Assembly (NCBI RefSeq): GCF_021864535.1 | Contig: NZ_JAKJIC010000001.1 | Location: 310,001 to 374,000 of the forward strand | Direction: 5' to 3' | Length of the DNA stretch: 64,000 nt | From: Oryzibacter oryziterrae | Lineage (GTDB): Bacteria > Pseudomonadota > Alphaproteobacteria > Rhizobiales > Pleomorphomonadaceae | Part shown: one piece after another, positions 28,749-37,841 of the stretch | Numbering within the stretch: position 1 is the stretch's first letter | Layout: every line of letters starts with the position of its first letter | Translations under genes and position numbers: made by a program | The notes under the pieces: generated by a model | Told to the model about the DNA's origin: nothing | What the model saw: the letters and a program-made list of their open reading frames with translations, nothing else | The model's database searches: none

Positions 28749-29855
28749 ATGTCAGGCCAGAAATTCCCTATCGAAGAGGGGCCTTCCTACGTCAATCCGA
28801 CCCATCCTCGCGCTGCGGGCTATTGGAAACAATATGAGGGCTTGTCTACCAGACTAAGCGGCCGGATCTATCTGTCGGACATTCTAGACGCCAATACCGG
28901 CTGGGAGAATTTCAAGGGGGAACCGGTCGAGCCGGTCGATCTTGCCAAGCAGACCCCTGAAAATTATCACGACACGCACAATCATTATCAGCTGTTGATG
29001 TCCGAGGTCAGCAACTTCCTGCCGGGCGCCAATGCGGTGCCGATCTGGGGCGACGGTGCGGCCATCCAGAATGGTTCTGCTGCCTGGGGGGCGTTCTTTT
29101 CCGCCAGGTCGGATTATCTGATCGGCAGCGGATCGGTAGTCGAGGCGCTGGTGCCCGAGGGGACCAACCGGGACTGTGCCCGGGAGGACTACGACTGTTC
29201 GCTGACCGGTATCGAGGTCGATGTCATCAACGCCGGCAAGCCGGGGGTTTTCCCCAACAAGGCCAAGCACGGCATCACAGTCGTCGGCTTCGGTAATCCC
29301 AATTCGCACGCCCTGTCGATCATTTGCGAGAACTTCGATTGCGCTCCGGACTTGCGGCGCGGTCAATTCGAGGCAGGGATCTATCTTCAGAATTCGCTGC
29401 ACCCAGTTTATGGGCGCCTGATCGTTTCGGATATGGAAAAGGCCCATATCGGGCTCGATTTTCGTACGACGGTGTTCGACTGGGGCGCCATACAGATCAA
29501 GGGCGCTGGGCAGGGAACCGGAATCGTGTTCAACTCCGGTGCAGGGGGTGAAATATACACAGGTCAGCGCTGGGGAGGGCAGGGAGAGCCCTGCGCCGAG
29601 TGGCTCACTATACGCCTGCCAGAAGTGGGACTGCGGATCGTTTCCGCTGACTCCACCCACGAGATTCTGACGATCGAGGCGCCACCCGCTTCGGAAGAGC
29701 AGGGCGAAGACGCGCCGCGCCACAGAATCTTGGTGGATGGGCAGGACATCATTGCCGAACTCGACCGAACCCGCCGGGAATTGGCCGAGTTGCACGAGCG
29801 GGTGTCGGCTCTTGAGAGTCTGCGCCAGAGGTTGGCCGATCTCTTGGGGCAATAG
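28749..29855 (+). CDS. Unknown protein with phage tailspike-like beta region and C-terminal coiled coil
   Basis: A 368-residue protein of unknown function. Short Gly/Asn-rich beta-like segments (GDGAAIQNGSAAWGAFFSAR, GITVVGFGNPNSHALS, GAIQIKGAGQGTGIVF) fill the middle. The C-terminus (about 330-365) is a heptad-rich coiled coil (ELDRTRRELAELHERVSALE). This layout recalls trimeric phage tailspikes and tail-fibre-like surface proteins; the similarity is by eye only. There is no Sec signal. ATG 28749 is preferred because GGAGAG at 28736-28741 is well spaced. It stands alone within the glycan locus, with a 237-bp gene-free gap after it. Confidence 0.6.
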   Translation: MSGQKFPIEEGPSYVNPTHPRAAGYWKQYEGLSTRLSGRIYLSDILDANTGWENFKGEPVEPVDLAKQTPENYHDTHNHYQLLMSEVSNFLPGANAVPIWGDGAAIQNGSAAWGAFFSARSDYLIGSGSVVEALVPEGTNRDCAREDYDCSLTGIEVDVINAGKPGVFPNKAKHGITVVGFGNPNSHALSIICENFDCAPDLRRGQFEAGIYLQNSLHPVYGRLIVSDMEKAHIGLDFRTTVFDWGAIQIKGAGQGTGIVFNSGAGGEIYTGQRWGGQGEPCAEWLTIRLPEVGLRIVSADSTHEILTIEAPPASEEQGEDAPRHRILVDGQDIIAELDRTRRELAELHERVSALESLRQRLADLLGQ

Positions 29856-30092
29856 TGGCGGCGACCGCGGGCAAGATGGTGTGCTGGCTTTGTCCACGGA
29901 CGGGAATTTCCGGCTTAGGCTCTGCGTTAACGCTCGTGTACCCGAAGATGCGATCGTGCGACGAGCAGGATTCGTCGAAGGGCTCGGCGAATTGAGGAGG
30001 GGGCGTCGGTCGCATGTGAACTGGCTTCACTTTCGACTATTTCAGCAGATCTGCGAAATATGGCGGCGCGGAATTCGGTGTGAGGTAAGGCT

Positions 30093-32585
30093 TTGTCTGT
30101 CTTTGATGCGGTGCGTCACATTCTGGCGCAATGTGGCCCCGGTGGCATTCTGTTCGACGGGCGTCTGGACGAGCGGATTCCGCAGCTCGTCCGCCGGCAT
30201 GGTGTGTATTGTGGCGTCTTTCAACTGCCTGGGACTGGAGCTATCGCCGCCGGCTCGACCGACTCCGCCAGTCTGCTGGCTGCAACGGGGAGCGGTCGTT
30301 ATGCGACGTTGATATGTCAGGCGGATACCGAATGCGAAGCCGCCGCCAGAACTGTCGACGGCCTCCTCGCACATGTCTCCGACTATGTCGCTTTCGTTGG
30401 GAAGGCGGGGGCAACTTGCTTGGTCGTCTGTCCGACCGGCTTTTCTGCACTCAGCCGCGAGGTCTTCGTGTGGAACGGAGAAAGCCACGTCATCTCGATT
30501 TTTCTGCGTGTGAAAGAGCACGCGAGTTTGTGGGATGCGGACGCGGCGAGTGAGTTGTCCGAGGTGCTGTCATCGACCGGGGACAAAGAGTCGTCCGAAC
30601 TGCCGGGACGTGCAGCGACTGGAAACAACTGGTCTACGGTCAATCGGACGGAAAGGAATCGCCTGCGTCTTGGTGCCGGGCTGCTGCAGGCGACGGCTCG
30701 GATGCTCGACGGGGTGCTGCACAATCTCAGATCGATCGACGTCATCGTCGACGCGGGATTTCCGAAGCTGGCGGAAGGCGCGCATGCGCTGTGGCAGGCG
30801 CTCGGCTGTGACGTCCGCGTCATGGAAGACGCACACTATCCTGACAGCGGCGCGCAGCACACCATTCTCCTATCCGGCGGAGGGGCTGAGATCGAGACGG
30901 CGCTTGCGAGAATTGCCCTGGCTTCCCCAGGCAATGTCGACTCCTGCGTCATTGCTATACTCCCCAAGGATGTGCTTTCAACGGAGGCCGATGTTCGCCG
31001 CCTTGCGCGCCCAAATACAAGTGGATTGTTCCCGGACCAGATTTGTTACTTGCGTGAAGCAAGGGATGGTGCGCGGTTCGATATAGTGACCAGCGACGTG
31101 GAAGGAAGTCTGCTGGGCAATGACTGGCAGGATGAAGCCGGTGATACGGGGTGGTGGCTGGTGCGATATGGCACCGTCAAGGGACTGGAACGCGCGCTCT
31201 CCTGCGGTCCCCTCAAGTTCGAACGATATTTCACAGCAATCCAGAGACGGGCCTATGATTCCATCCATGCCTATCGGGCCATGGTGCGGCACCTGATACG
31301 GTCGCTGCCGGTGCCATGCAACGTCGAGGTTCTCCTGGTCGCGATGGAAGCGGCTTGCATCTACGCTTACAAGCTTCTGTCGTCCAAACAGGCCGAGCGT
31401 GCGGAGGTCGATGAGGCCATTTCGAGCATAGATGGGATCTTGCATTCGCAGATTGCCATTCCCTATCTCGGAGCCGTCAATTCCGATGCCGGCAACTCGC
31501 TGTACATGCTGAGCGTCCGGTGGCGTCTTTCGCTTCAATATGTGAAGGCGTCCTTGTTGCTGCGGATAGATCAACTGGAACAGGCCGAGCGCGCCTTTGC
31601 ATCGTGCCGTGTGCCCGATCGGGAATTGCTCCCGGCCCACTCGCGTATTCGGCAGCTGAACGGCTCGTTCATGGCCAGCGTCATCGCTTATTCGCTCAAC
31701 GAATATGAAAGGGCCGAACGCCATGCGGCGAATGCGTGGACCGACTTCGAACGCTTCGTGAAACGCATCCCCGGGGCCGGTTTTTTGGACCGGGCCGAGT
31801 TTTCCGAGATTGCGCAGACAATTCTGTTCGGCGAGCAGATTCAGTTGCTGCAGCGGACGATTGCGGTGGGTAAAGCAGGACAGCGCCTCGATTCAGCCGA
31901 ATATCCGGATCTCTTCAAGGTCGCCTCGGTTCAATGTGTTGCCGCAGACCGCTTCCGCGAGCAGATGTTGTTTGCGGACGCAGGGCAGTTGTTCGGCTCA
32001 GTTCCGCATGAAGTGGCCTCGCAATTCCGGCCCGCGATGCCCTTCACGCATGAGGCAATTCAGCAAACGATCGAGCAATTCGTCAAGTGGATCGATCGAG
32101 ATCGCATCGAGCGCACCCTGTTCAAGGCAAGGAGCGAGGTCGACTTCGTCAACATGGCGAAGAGCGGACGGATAGAGTTGCTCAACGCCAACGACTTCTG
32201 CGATTTTCTGGGCAACGAGGGCTCGTTCATACTGCATCCCAACGATGGCTGGGCACCGAGCATTGGGCTCGTGTTCCAGGATTGGCTCAATCTGGGCGGA
32301 GCGGAAATCACTACGGAAGTCGAGTTGGCGCACGCCGAGGCGCAACCGGTATGTGTCACGCTGCTGCTTGTCCCGGAGAACGGCGCGCCGTCTGCTCCCG
32401 TGTCCACAGTTCTTGAAGCACTCGAGCGCAAGACCTTGACCCTATCTTGCCCCGCGACGGGGCAGCTTCAACGTGTCCAGATCACGGTGGCTATGGCGGA
32501 ACAGGGCGCCCGCAGCCATTTCGCCTGGCTGACTGTCAACTCTCTCAAGGCAAAATTGCCACCGGATTCTTCGTCGGCATCATGA
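30093..32585 (+). CDS. Unknown 830-residue protein of the glycan locus
   Basis: I do not recognise this gene. It starts with TTG (30093), supported by GAGG at 30082-30085. The N-terminal about 350 residues look alpha/beta (LATLICQAD, SIDVIVDAGFPKLAEGAHALW, HTILLSGGGAEIE), possibly a decayed nucleotide-sugar-binding or capture domain. Residues about 380-680 are helical with a possible TPR-like character (KASLLLRIDQLEQAERAFAS, YSLNEYERAERHAANAW). The last about 130 residues form a predicted beta domain whose VELAHAEAQP...LLLVPENG segment resembles the tail of the WsaF-type enzyme. No signal peptide or membrane helix. It is convergent with the next gene. Confidence 0.7.
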   Translation: MSVFDAVRHILAQCGPGGILFDGRLDERIPQLVRRHGVYCGVFQLPGTGAIAAGSTDSASLLAATGSGRYATLICQADTECEAAARTVDGLLAHVSDYVAFVGKAGATCLVVCPTGFSALSREVFVWNGESHVISIFLRVKEHASLWDADAASELSEVLSSTGDKESSELPGRAATGNNWSTVNRTERNRLRLGAGLLQATARMLDGVLHNLRSIDVIVDAGFPKLAEGAHALWQALGCDVRVMEDAHYPDSGAQHTILLSGGGAEIETALARIALASPGNVDSCVIAILPKDVLSTEADVRRLARPNTSGLFPDQICYLREARDGARFDIVTSDVEGSLLGNDWQDEAGDTGWWLVRYGTVKGLERALSCGPLKFERYFTAIQRRAYDSIHAYRAMVRHLIRSLPVPCNVEVLLVAMEAACIYAYKLLSSKQAERAEVDEAISSIDGILHSQIAIPYLGAVNSDAGNSLYMLSVRWRLSLQYVKASLLLRIDQLEQAERAFASCRVPDRELLPAHSRIRQLNGSFMASVIAYSLNEYERAERHAANAWTDFERFVKRIPGAGFLDRAEFSEIAQTILFGEQIQLLQRTIAVGKAGQRLDSAEYPDLFKVASVQCVAADRFREQMLFADAGQLFGSVPHEVASQFRPAMPFTHEAIQQTIEQFVKWIDRDRIERTLFKARSEVDFVNMAKSGRIELLNANDFCDFLGNEGSFILHPNDGWAPSIGLVFQDWLNLGGAEITTEVELAHAEAQPVCVTLLLVPENGAPSAPVSTVLEALERKTLTLSCPATGQLQRVQITVAMAEQGARSHFAWLTVNSLKAKLPPDSSSAS

Positions 32586-32622
32586 TCCTCAGCGTCACCA
32601 GCTGGTACAAGCGCGGCGATCG

Positions 32623-33978
32623 TCAACTCGTCGGCAGCGTATGTGTTGTCGTGCTGGCGAGGAGGCGGTCGTAGATGGCACGCAATCCGCCCTCGGAGTC
32701 GTAGCGCTGCGTCAGCGTCTCGAAACGCTGCTCGACGGCGGCCTCGGCTTCGCGAATGCCGTCCAGCGCCCTGAGAGCCTCACAGCGCTGCCTCACCGCC
32801 CGCAGCAAGGGCTCATCGGCCGCAACGAAACTTTCCGGCGTGTCCGCCGCATTCCATTCGAAGAATTGTACGAAGCTTCGGCTATATTCGTTGTCGACAT
32901 CCTGCAGCGTGTCGCCGCGTGCCTTCTTCAAGGAATATTCCTGGAACGACTTGGGCCAGTAGTGGTTCAACCGACCACCGCCATAAGCAGGCGCGTGGGG
33001 CATCCACACGGTGGCCAAATCGACCGGCTGCAACTCGCTGTTGACCATCGTGGTCCGATGGAAAAGTTCCGGAATGTGCTGCAAGCGCATCGTCAACAAG
33101 TCCTGCAAACGGACCAGCGGCTTCGTCAGCCAATGCGGTGCAGCATGCTGGAAGCGTTCCTGCAGAAGGCCGCCTCGACGCTCGAAAATCATGTCGCTGT
33201 TGAACCACAGCCACTCGAACAGCACGGCGGCCGGGCCGCTTCCCTGAACAGAGCGCGGCAGCGAACCGACGAAGCGCTTGATGTCATTCTCATATTTTGG
33301 AGCGAGCATCAGGAATTCGTCGGAATCGACGAAGAGCGCCCACTCGCACTCGCGCACTTCGGGAATGAAATAAAGCGCGTGATCGAAAGCCTTGACCTCC
33401 GGACGAATGCCTGTGTCCATCTGGCTTTCGACGAAGATGATGACGCCATGTTCGGCGAGGCGCCGCAGCAAATGCTCGGAGCCATCGGCATTGTCGTTGC
33501 TGTAGATGACGATGCGGTCAAACCCAAGCGCCTGATAGTGTGCGATCCACTCCAATGCATATAATCCATCGTCCCTCATGGTGCCGACGACGGCGGCAGT
33601 CTGGGTTGGCTTGACCTTGCGCAGAAACAGATAGGCGAGTGCTTGGGCGATCGTCCAGTCGCCAACCTCGTGCCGGGCGCCGAGAAAGTCGAAGTCCGTC
33701 CCGATCTCGCGCCGGCCATCTTGGCGGTTCGGGTGAACATTCGCTGTCCCATGGGGCCAGCGCTGGCGAAGATTGCGGATGTTGGCGACGAATTTTGCGC
33801 TTGTGGGCGGCAATGGTGCGGTGAATTCCCGTCCCTTGAGGGTCAGGTCAACCAGTTGCGGTGCAAAGTCTCGATCGCTTGCGTCAGGAAAGGCGGATAT
33901 CAATATGCGTCGCAGGCCTCTGGCGTCACCGATCGAAAAATAGGTACTGGCGACTTCGAGCTGCTCAACGATATTCAT
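32623..33978 (-). CDS. Family 2/92-like glycosyltransferase
   Basis: A 451-residue protein with a GT-A domain of the Glyco_tranf_2_4/GT92 type: TMRDDGLYALEWIAHYQALG, FDRIVIYSNDNADGS and the metal-binding CEWALFVDSDEFLML (DxD). The C-terminal part has NHYWPKSFQEYSLKKARGD, a typical acceptor-side motif. It starts at ATG 33978 because the longer upstream frame is low-complexity and overlaps the separate small gene at 34061-34426. It is one of the few genes on the minus strand of this locus; sugar and acceptor are unknown. Confidence 0.82.
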   Translation of the reverse strand: MNIVEQLEVASTYFSIGDARGLRRILISAFPDASDRDFAPQLVDLTLKGREFTAPLPPTSAKFVANIRNLRQRWPHGTANVHPNRQDGRREIGTDFDFLGARHEVGDWTIAQALAYLFLRKVKPTQTAAVVGTMRDDGLYALEWIAHYQALGFDRIVIYSNDNADGSEHLLRRLAEHGVIIFVESQMDTGIRPEVKAFDHALYFIPEVRECEWALFVDSDEFLMLAPKYENDIKRFVGSLPRSVQGSGPAAVLFEWLWFNSDMIFERRGGLLQERFQHAAPHWLTKPLVRLQDLLTMRLQHIPELFHRTTMVNSELQPVDLATVWMPHAPAYGGGRLNHYWPKSFQEYSLKKARGDTLQDVDNEYSRSFVQFFEWNAADTPESFVAADEPLLRAVRQRCEALRALDGIREAEAAVEQRFETLTQRYDSEGGLRAIYDRLLASTTTHTLPTS

Positions 33979-34060
33979 CGGTCTACTGCACTGTGAATAT
34001 GAAAAGGTCGCCGGCTGGGTACCGACGACCTCAAAAGCATAGCCCCTGAGAAAAAAGGCA

Positions 34061-34426
34061 TCAACCCTGGAAGAAGCTATCGTCGATGTGGTTGGTCCCG
34101 ACGATGTTGATCGACGAGCCGTCCGCGAACTGCAACGACACGCTGCCTCCCGGCTGAACCGTCTGCGTGGCAAGCACGCTTTCGGTGGTAACGCCGCCAA
34201 GACCCGCGAAGGTCAGCGGACCGTGCGCGCCGCCGGTCAGATCGCTCGTGCCGAGGTTCGATGCCACGAATTCGGTATTCAGCCCAAAGGCCGAGCCGCT
34301 TTCGCCAAGACCGCTGCTGAGCAGCTGGTCATGAATCGAGCCAAAATTGGTCGCCGCAAACTGATCCTGCAACGCGTTCGGATTAACAAGGCTAGAGTGG
34401 TGTTTGCCACCAGTAACGGAAGCCAT
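34061..34426 (-). CDS. Small probable type I secretion cargo
   Basis: A 121-residue, Cys-free, Gly/Ser/Thr/Asn-rich acidic protein with no Sec signal. The C-terminal segment VSLQFADGSSINIVGTNH, followed by IDDSFFQG, resembles the end of RTX/VCBS-type secreted proteins, where a fadGs-itlvG strand pair precedes a short tail ending in hydrophobic residues. No nonapeptide Ca-binding repeats are present. AAGGATT lies 6 bp before the ATG at 34426. The type I ABC exporter and HlyD adaptor begin about 1.2 kb away on the other strand, so this is a good candidate cargo. The function after export is unknown. Confidence 0.6.
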   Translation of the reverse strand: MASVTGGKHHSSLVNPNALQDQFAATNFGSIHDQLLSSGLGESGSAFGLNTEFVASNLGTSDLTGGAHGPLTFAGLGGVTTESVLATQTVQPGGSVSLQFADGSSINIVGTNHIDDSFFQG

Positions 34427-35028
34427 GAGTACAATCCTTCATTGCGTGGATTTTACAGCCAATTCATAACAAATCGGACGCCATACGGTCTAGCGCAAAC
34501 GCATGACAACCTGTGTTGAGATGTGATAACTTGTTACAAACGGGGTAGGTGAGTCGTTGACTAGCAAACGCCCGGTGGATACGGAAAATCTGCCGAATGT
34601 TAACACTGGGCAAAGGGTAGTAAGCTGATTTTGTTGTGAATTTCTGGATTTTTATAGTTATGGGAGATTGTCATTTACCTCTGAATTGTGCTGTTTGTGG
34701 TGGGGGTGGTGGTTTAGCTCACCTGTATTTGCATAGCTCGGGGAAAGTGAAAATGCGTCTGATTTGTAACTGAGCCGTCTTGGCGGGGGGGTGATCGCGG
34801 GATTAAGGCAAGGATTGCGATCGTGATTCGCTCGTCTCGTTGATAGTAAAAAATGCTAATTGAGTTATTAACTTTCTATTAATGGTTGTTTCGTCTTTGT
34901 GACGAGCTTGGCATGCGAGCCCTACGGACCGGGCCATCAGCGGCGTTGAGTATGTTGTCGTTGGTTGGATGAAGGTGGCTTGACCTGATGATGCCAGTTC
35001 AAGGACTGGCGCGACGGAAGGAGTGAAC
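34427..35028. other. 602-bp low-GC divergent region upstream of the secretion genes
   Basis: No gene supported. The stretch, especially about 34600-34720 and 34830-34910, is visibly AT-richer than the flanks, as expected for divergent promoters of the small cargo gene (minus) and the NPDV-repeat/exporter genes (plus). No convincing operator was identified. Confidence 0.55.
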
Positions 35029-35505
35029 ATGGAGACCGGATATTTCCCGCCGTTTCATATTCTCAAGGATGGCCTTGAGATATCCGAGGATGGGCTGTCC
35101 GTTACGATGTCGCAGGATCTGTTTCGCCTCTTTGTGAAGGCGGCGGCTGTGTCTGTCGGTTTTGATCCGATCTGGTATCGAACCGAGAACCCGGATGTGG
35201 GGGCTGCCGTAGCTGCTGGCGATCTGGCAAGCGAACTCGATCACTTTGCGGTCGCCGGATATCAGGAAGGGCGGTTGCCTGCGTATTTCCCGGTTGATGA
35301 AGAATGGTACTATGAGCGGAATCCTGATGTTTCCGAGGCGGTTGCGTCCGGAGAAATCGCCGATGGCGATACGCATTTCAACGAGATTGGCTATCACGAA
35401 GGCCGGGCGCCGGATGAAGACAAGCTGCTTTGGGTCGAGCAATGGCAGGAGGCGATTGCTGCGTCGGCTGACCGACTCCATGAGAGGCGCCAACAGTCGG
35501 AGTAG
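35029..35505 (+). CDS. Protein with two NPDV (WYxxxNPDV...HxxxxGxxEGRxP) repeats
   Basis: A 158-residue protein. Two about 42-residue repeats are clear: one with FDPIWYRTENPDV and ending HFAVAGYQEGRLP, the second with VDEEWYYERNPDV and ending HFNEIGYHEGRAP. Such repeats are found at the ends of glycosyltransferases and rhamnan-type synthesis proteins; their role is unknown, possibly protein-protein or glycan docking. There is no signal or membrane segment. ATG 35029 has an excellent GGAAGGAG site at 35016-35023. It lies about 125 bp before the exporter and may belong to the same unit. Confidence 0.75.
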   Translation: METGYFPPFHILKDGLEISEDGLSVTMSQDLFRLFVKAAAVSVGFDPIWYRTENPDVGAAVAAGDLASELDHFAVAGYQEGRLPAYFPVDEEWYYERNPDVSEAVASGEIADGDTHFNEIGYHEGRAPDEDKLLWVEQWQEAIAASADRLHERRQQSE

Positions 35506-35631
35506 CCTTTGAGCGAGGATTGTATTGTGCGTGGGTGTCGGGCAAAGCCTTGCGTGATCATGCGGGCGTGCAGGGGCTGGTGGATCGTGCAGGTCGCCTA
35601 GTTTTCTGATCAAGTGACAAAGGGGGGAATA

Positions 35632-37836
35632 TTGACGACGACCGCGCCGAAGCAACTTGCGGCCCGCGAAACACCCGCGCCGGTCGGGCGGTCGTTGGTG
35701 GAAGCCTTGGTCATCGTCGGTCGTCATCACGATCAGGTATGGTCGACGGAGCGGATCGAGCGTGTTCTCGGCGCTCCGGCGTCGAGCGTCGGCTGGAGCG
35801 ATCTGGAACGTGTCGCATCTCTGATCGGTCTGCGGTCGTCTGTAACAAAGCTCAAGGCAGGATATGGCCTGCTTCGCCTGAAAAAGCTGCCGCCTTCGAT
35901 CGTCCTGCTCAAGAGTGGACTGGCGATGGTTCTGGTCAAGGTGGAGGAGGCGGAGGGAACCGTCGTCCTGACACTCCAGGATCCTCTTGCCGCCGGCGAC
36001 GCTATGGTTCGGCTCGACGCCATACGTTTCGAGGCCGCCTGCACCGGCGACATCATGTTCCTCAAGCGGGACTATCCGTTCGAGAGCGATGCGCAGCCCT
36101 TTGGCCTGCGATCTGTGGCAGGTCGGATATTTCAGTCGAGGACCATCGTTCGGGATCTCCTGCTGGCGTCCTTCATGCTTGGTCTGCTGAGTGCATCGCC
36201 GATCGTATTCTGGCGTCTTCTGATTGATCGGGTCCTGTTCTACAACGCGTCCAATACGATGGTGGTGCTCTGCATTGCCATGGTCATCCTGGTGACATTT
36301 GAAACGGCCTTTGCCTGGTTGAAGCGACACATGTCGCAGAACATCGTCCGCCGCATCGACGTGGCGCTCTGGAACAAGCTGTTCGACGAACTCTTGAAAT
36401 TGCCCATCAGCTTTTTCGAACGCAGTCAGACCGGCGTTATAACGCGCGACATGTTCGAATTGACCAAGATCCGTAACTTTCTGACGGATCAACTGTTTGG
36501 CGTCGCCCTGGATTCCCTGATCCTGATCGTGTTCATTCCGGTGCTGTTTCTGTTCAGCGTCAAGCTCACCCTCATCGTGCTCGCTCTGTGCGCTCTGATC
36601 TGCGTCTGGATTGTTGTGATGCTGCCGGTTCTTCATGTGAAGAACCAGCGGGTCTTCAGGGCGGAGGGCAACAAGGGTGCCTTCCTGGTCGAGACTCTGC
36701 ATGGCATACGGACGGTGAAATCGCTGTCCCTCGACGATCGCCGTCGTCGCGAATGGGACGTTCTGGTCGCCCGTGCCGCCAACCTGCGCTACGACGAATC
36801 CAGCACGGTCAACCTGATCAGTACGGTGTTGCTGCCGCTGGAACGCCTGATGACCTCCGGCGTCATTGCCGTTGCGGTCTACCTGGCCATCACGTCCCAC
36901 GAGCAGGTCTATGTGGGTGCTCTGTTTGCCTTCATGATGCTGACCATGCGCGTGGCTGCGCCGCTCATGCAGTTGTCTGGGCTCATCCAAGCCTATGACG
37001 AGGCCCGCACTGCGGTCGAGACGATCCGGGCGCTGGTCAATCAGCCCAAGGAATCCGGCCGCTCATCGCTAGCGTTGCATACGCCGCTGACCGGCCGCAT
37101 CGAGTTCAGGGACGTCACGTTTTCCTATCCCGGGAGCCTGACGCCGGCGCTGGACAAGCTGACCTTCACCATTCCCCAGGGAACCATCTTCGGCATTGTC
37201 GGGCGCAGCGGATCCGGCAAGACCACCATCACGCGCCTGCTTCAGGTTCTGCATTCCGATTATCTCGGGATGATCCGCATCGACGGGATCAATCTCAGTC
37301 AGTTCGACGTCGACCATGTCCGCTCCAGTATCGGCGTGGTGCTGCAGGACAATTTCCTGTTCAGTGGGACGGTGGCGGATTCCATCCGCGCGGCCTGTCC
37401 CGGCGCATCGTTTGACCAGGTCGTTCGCGCGGCGCGGTTGGCGGGGGCTGAGGAGTTCATCGAACGCCTGCCGGATGGATATAATACTTTCATCTTCGAA
37501 GGGTCCGCCAACTTGTCCGGCGGGCAACGTCAGCGCCTCGCAATTGCGCGGGCCCTGATCAACGATCCCAAGGTTCTCATCCTCGACGAGGCCACCAGCG
37601 CTCTGGACGCCGAAAGCGAGGCGATCGTGAACGCCAACTTGTTGAACATTGCCAACGGGCGCACGGTCATCATCATTTCGCATCGGCTATCGTCGCTGGT
37701 ACAGGCCGATTCCATTCTCGTGCTGGAGCGTGGCCTCGTCTACGACAACGGTCCGCATGAAGATCTTCTGGACCGGTGCGATATCTACCGCAATCTGTGG
37801 GATCAGCAGCATCGTCATCTGAATCTGAAGAAGTGA
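35632..37836 (+). CDS. Type I secretion ABC exporter with peptidase-dead C39-like domain
   Basis: A 734-residue inner-membrane exporter: N-terminal C39-like domain (about 15-135), six-helix transmembrane region (about 155-440) and ATPase (about 480-725) with Walker A GRSGSGKT, signature LSGGQRQR and Walker B VLILDEATSALD. The C39 domain lacks the catalytic Cys, as in HlyB-type exporters, which recognise unprocessed C-terminal signals. TTG 35632 with the poly-G ribosome-binding site at 35622-35627 is preferred to GTG 35614. It is followed 5 bp later by its HlyD adaptor. A TolC-like outer-membrane partner is not in the window. Confidence 0.92.
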   Translation: MTTTAPKQLAARETPAPVGRSLVEALVIVGRHHDQVWSTERIERVLGAPASSVGWSDLERVASLIGLRSSVTKLKAGYGLLRLKKLPPSIVLLKSGLAMVLVKVEEAEGTVVLTLQDPLAAGDAMVRLDAIRFEAACTGDIMFLKRDYPFESDAQPFGLRSVAGRIFQSRTIVRDLLLASFMLGLLSASPIVFWRLLIDRVLFYNASNTMVVLCIAMVILVTFETAFAWLKRHMSQNIVRRIDVALWNKLFDELLKLPISFFERSQTGVITRDMFELTKIRNFLTDQLFGVALDSLILIVFIPVLFLFSVKLTLIVLALCALICVWIVVMLPVLHVKNQRVFRAEGNKGAFLVETLHGIRTVKSLSLDDRRRREWDVLVARAANLRYDESSTVNLISTVLLPLERLMTSGVIAVAVYLAITSHEQVYVGALFAFMMLTMRVAAPLMQLSGLIQAYDEARTAVETIRALVNQPKESGRSSLALHTPLTGRIEFRDVTFSYPGSLTPALDKLTFTIPQGTIFGIVGRSGSGKTTITRLLQVLHSDYLGMIRIDGINLSQFDVDHVRSSIGVVLQDNFLFSGTVADSIRAACPGASFDQVVRAARLAGAEEFIERLPDGYNTFIFEGSANLSGGQRQRLAIARALINDPKVLILDEATSALDAESEAIVNANLLNIANGRTVIIISHRLSSLVQADSILVLERGLVYDNGPHEDLLDRCDIYRNLWDQQHRHLNLKK

Positions 37837-37841
37837 CTCCT

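Noticed and set aside
34061-34426. Double-glycine (C39-cleaved) leader in the small cargo protein
   Set aside because: A GG occurs at residues 6-7 but no normal leader precedes it, and the exporter's C39 domain lacks its catalytic Cys.
34999-36990. A 663-codon minus-strand frame opposite the type I exporter
   Set aside because: Antisense to the exporter; composition typical of shadows.
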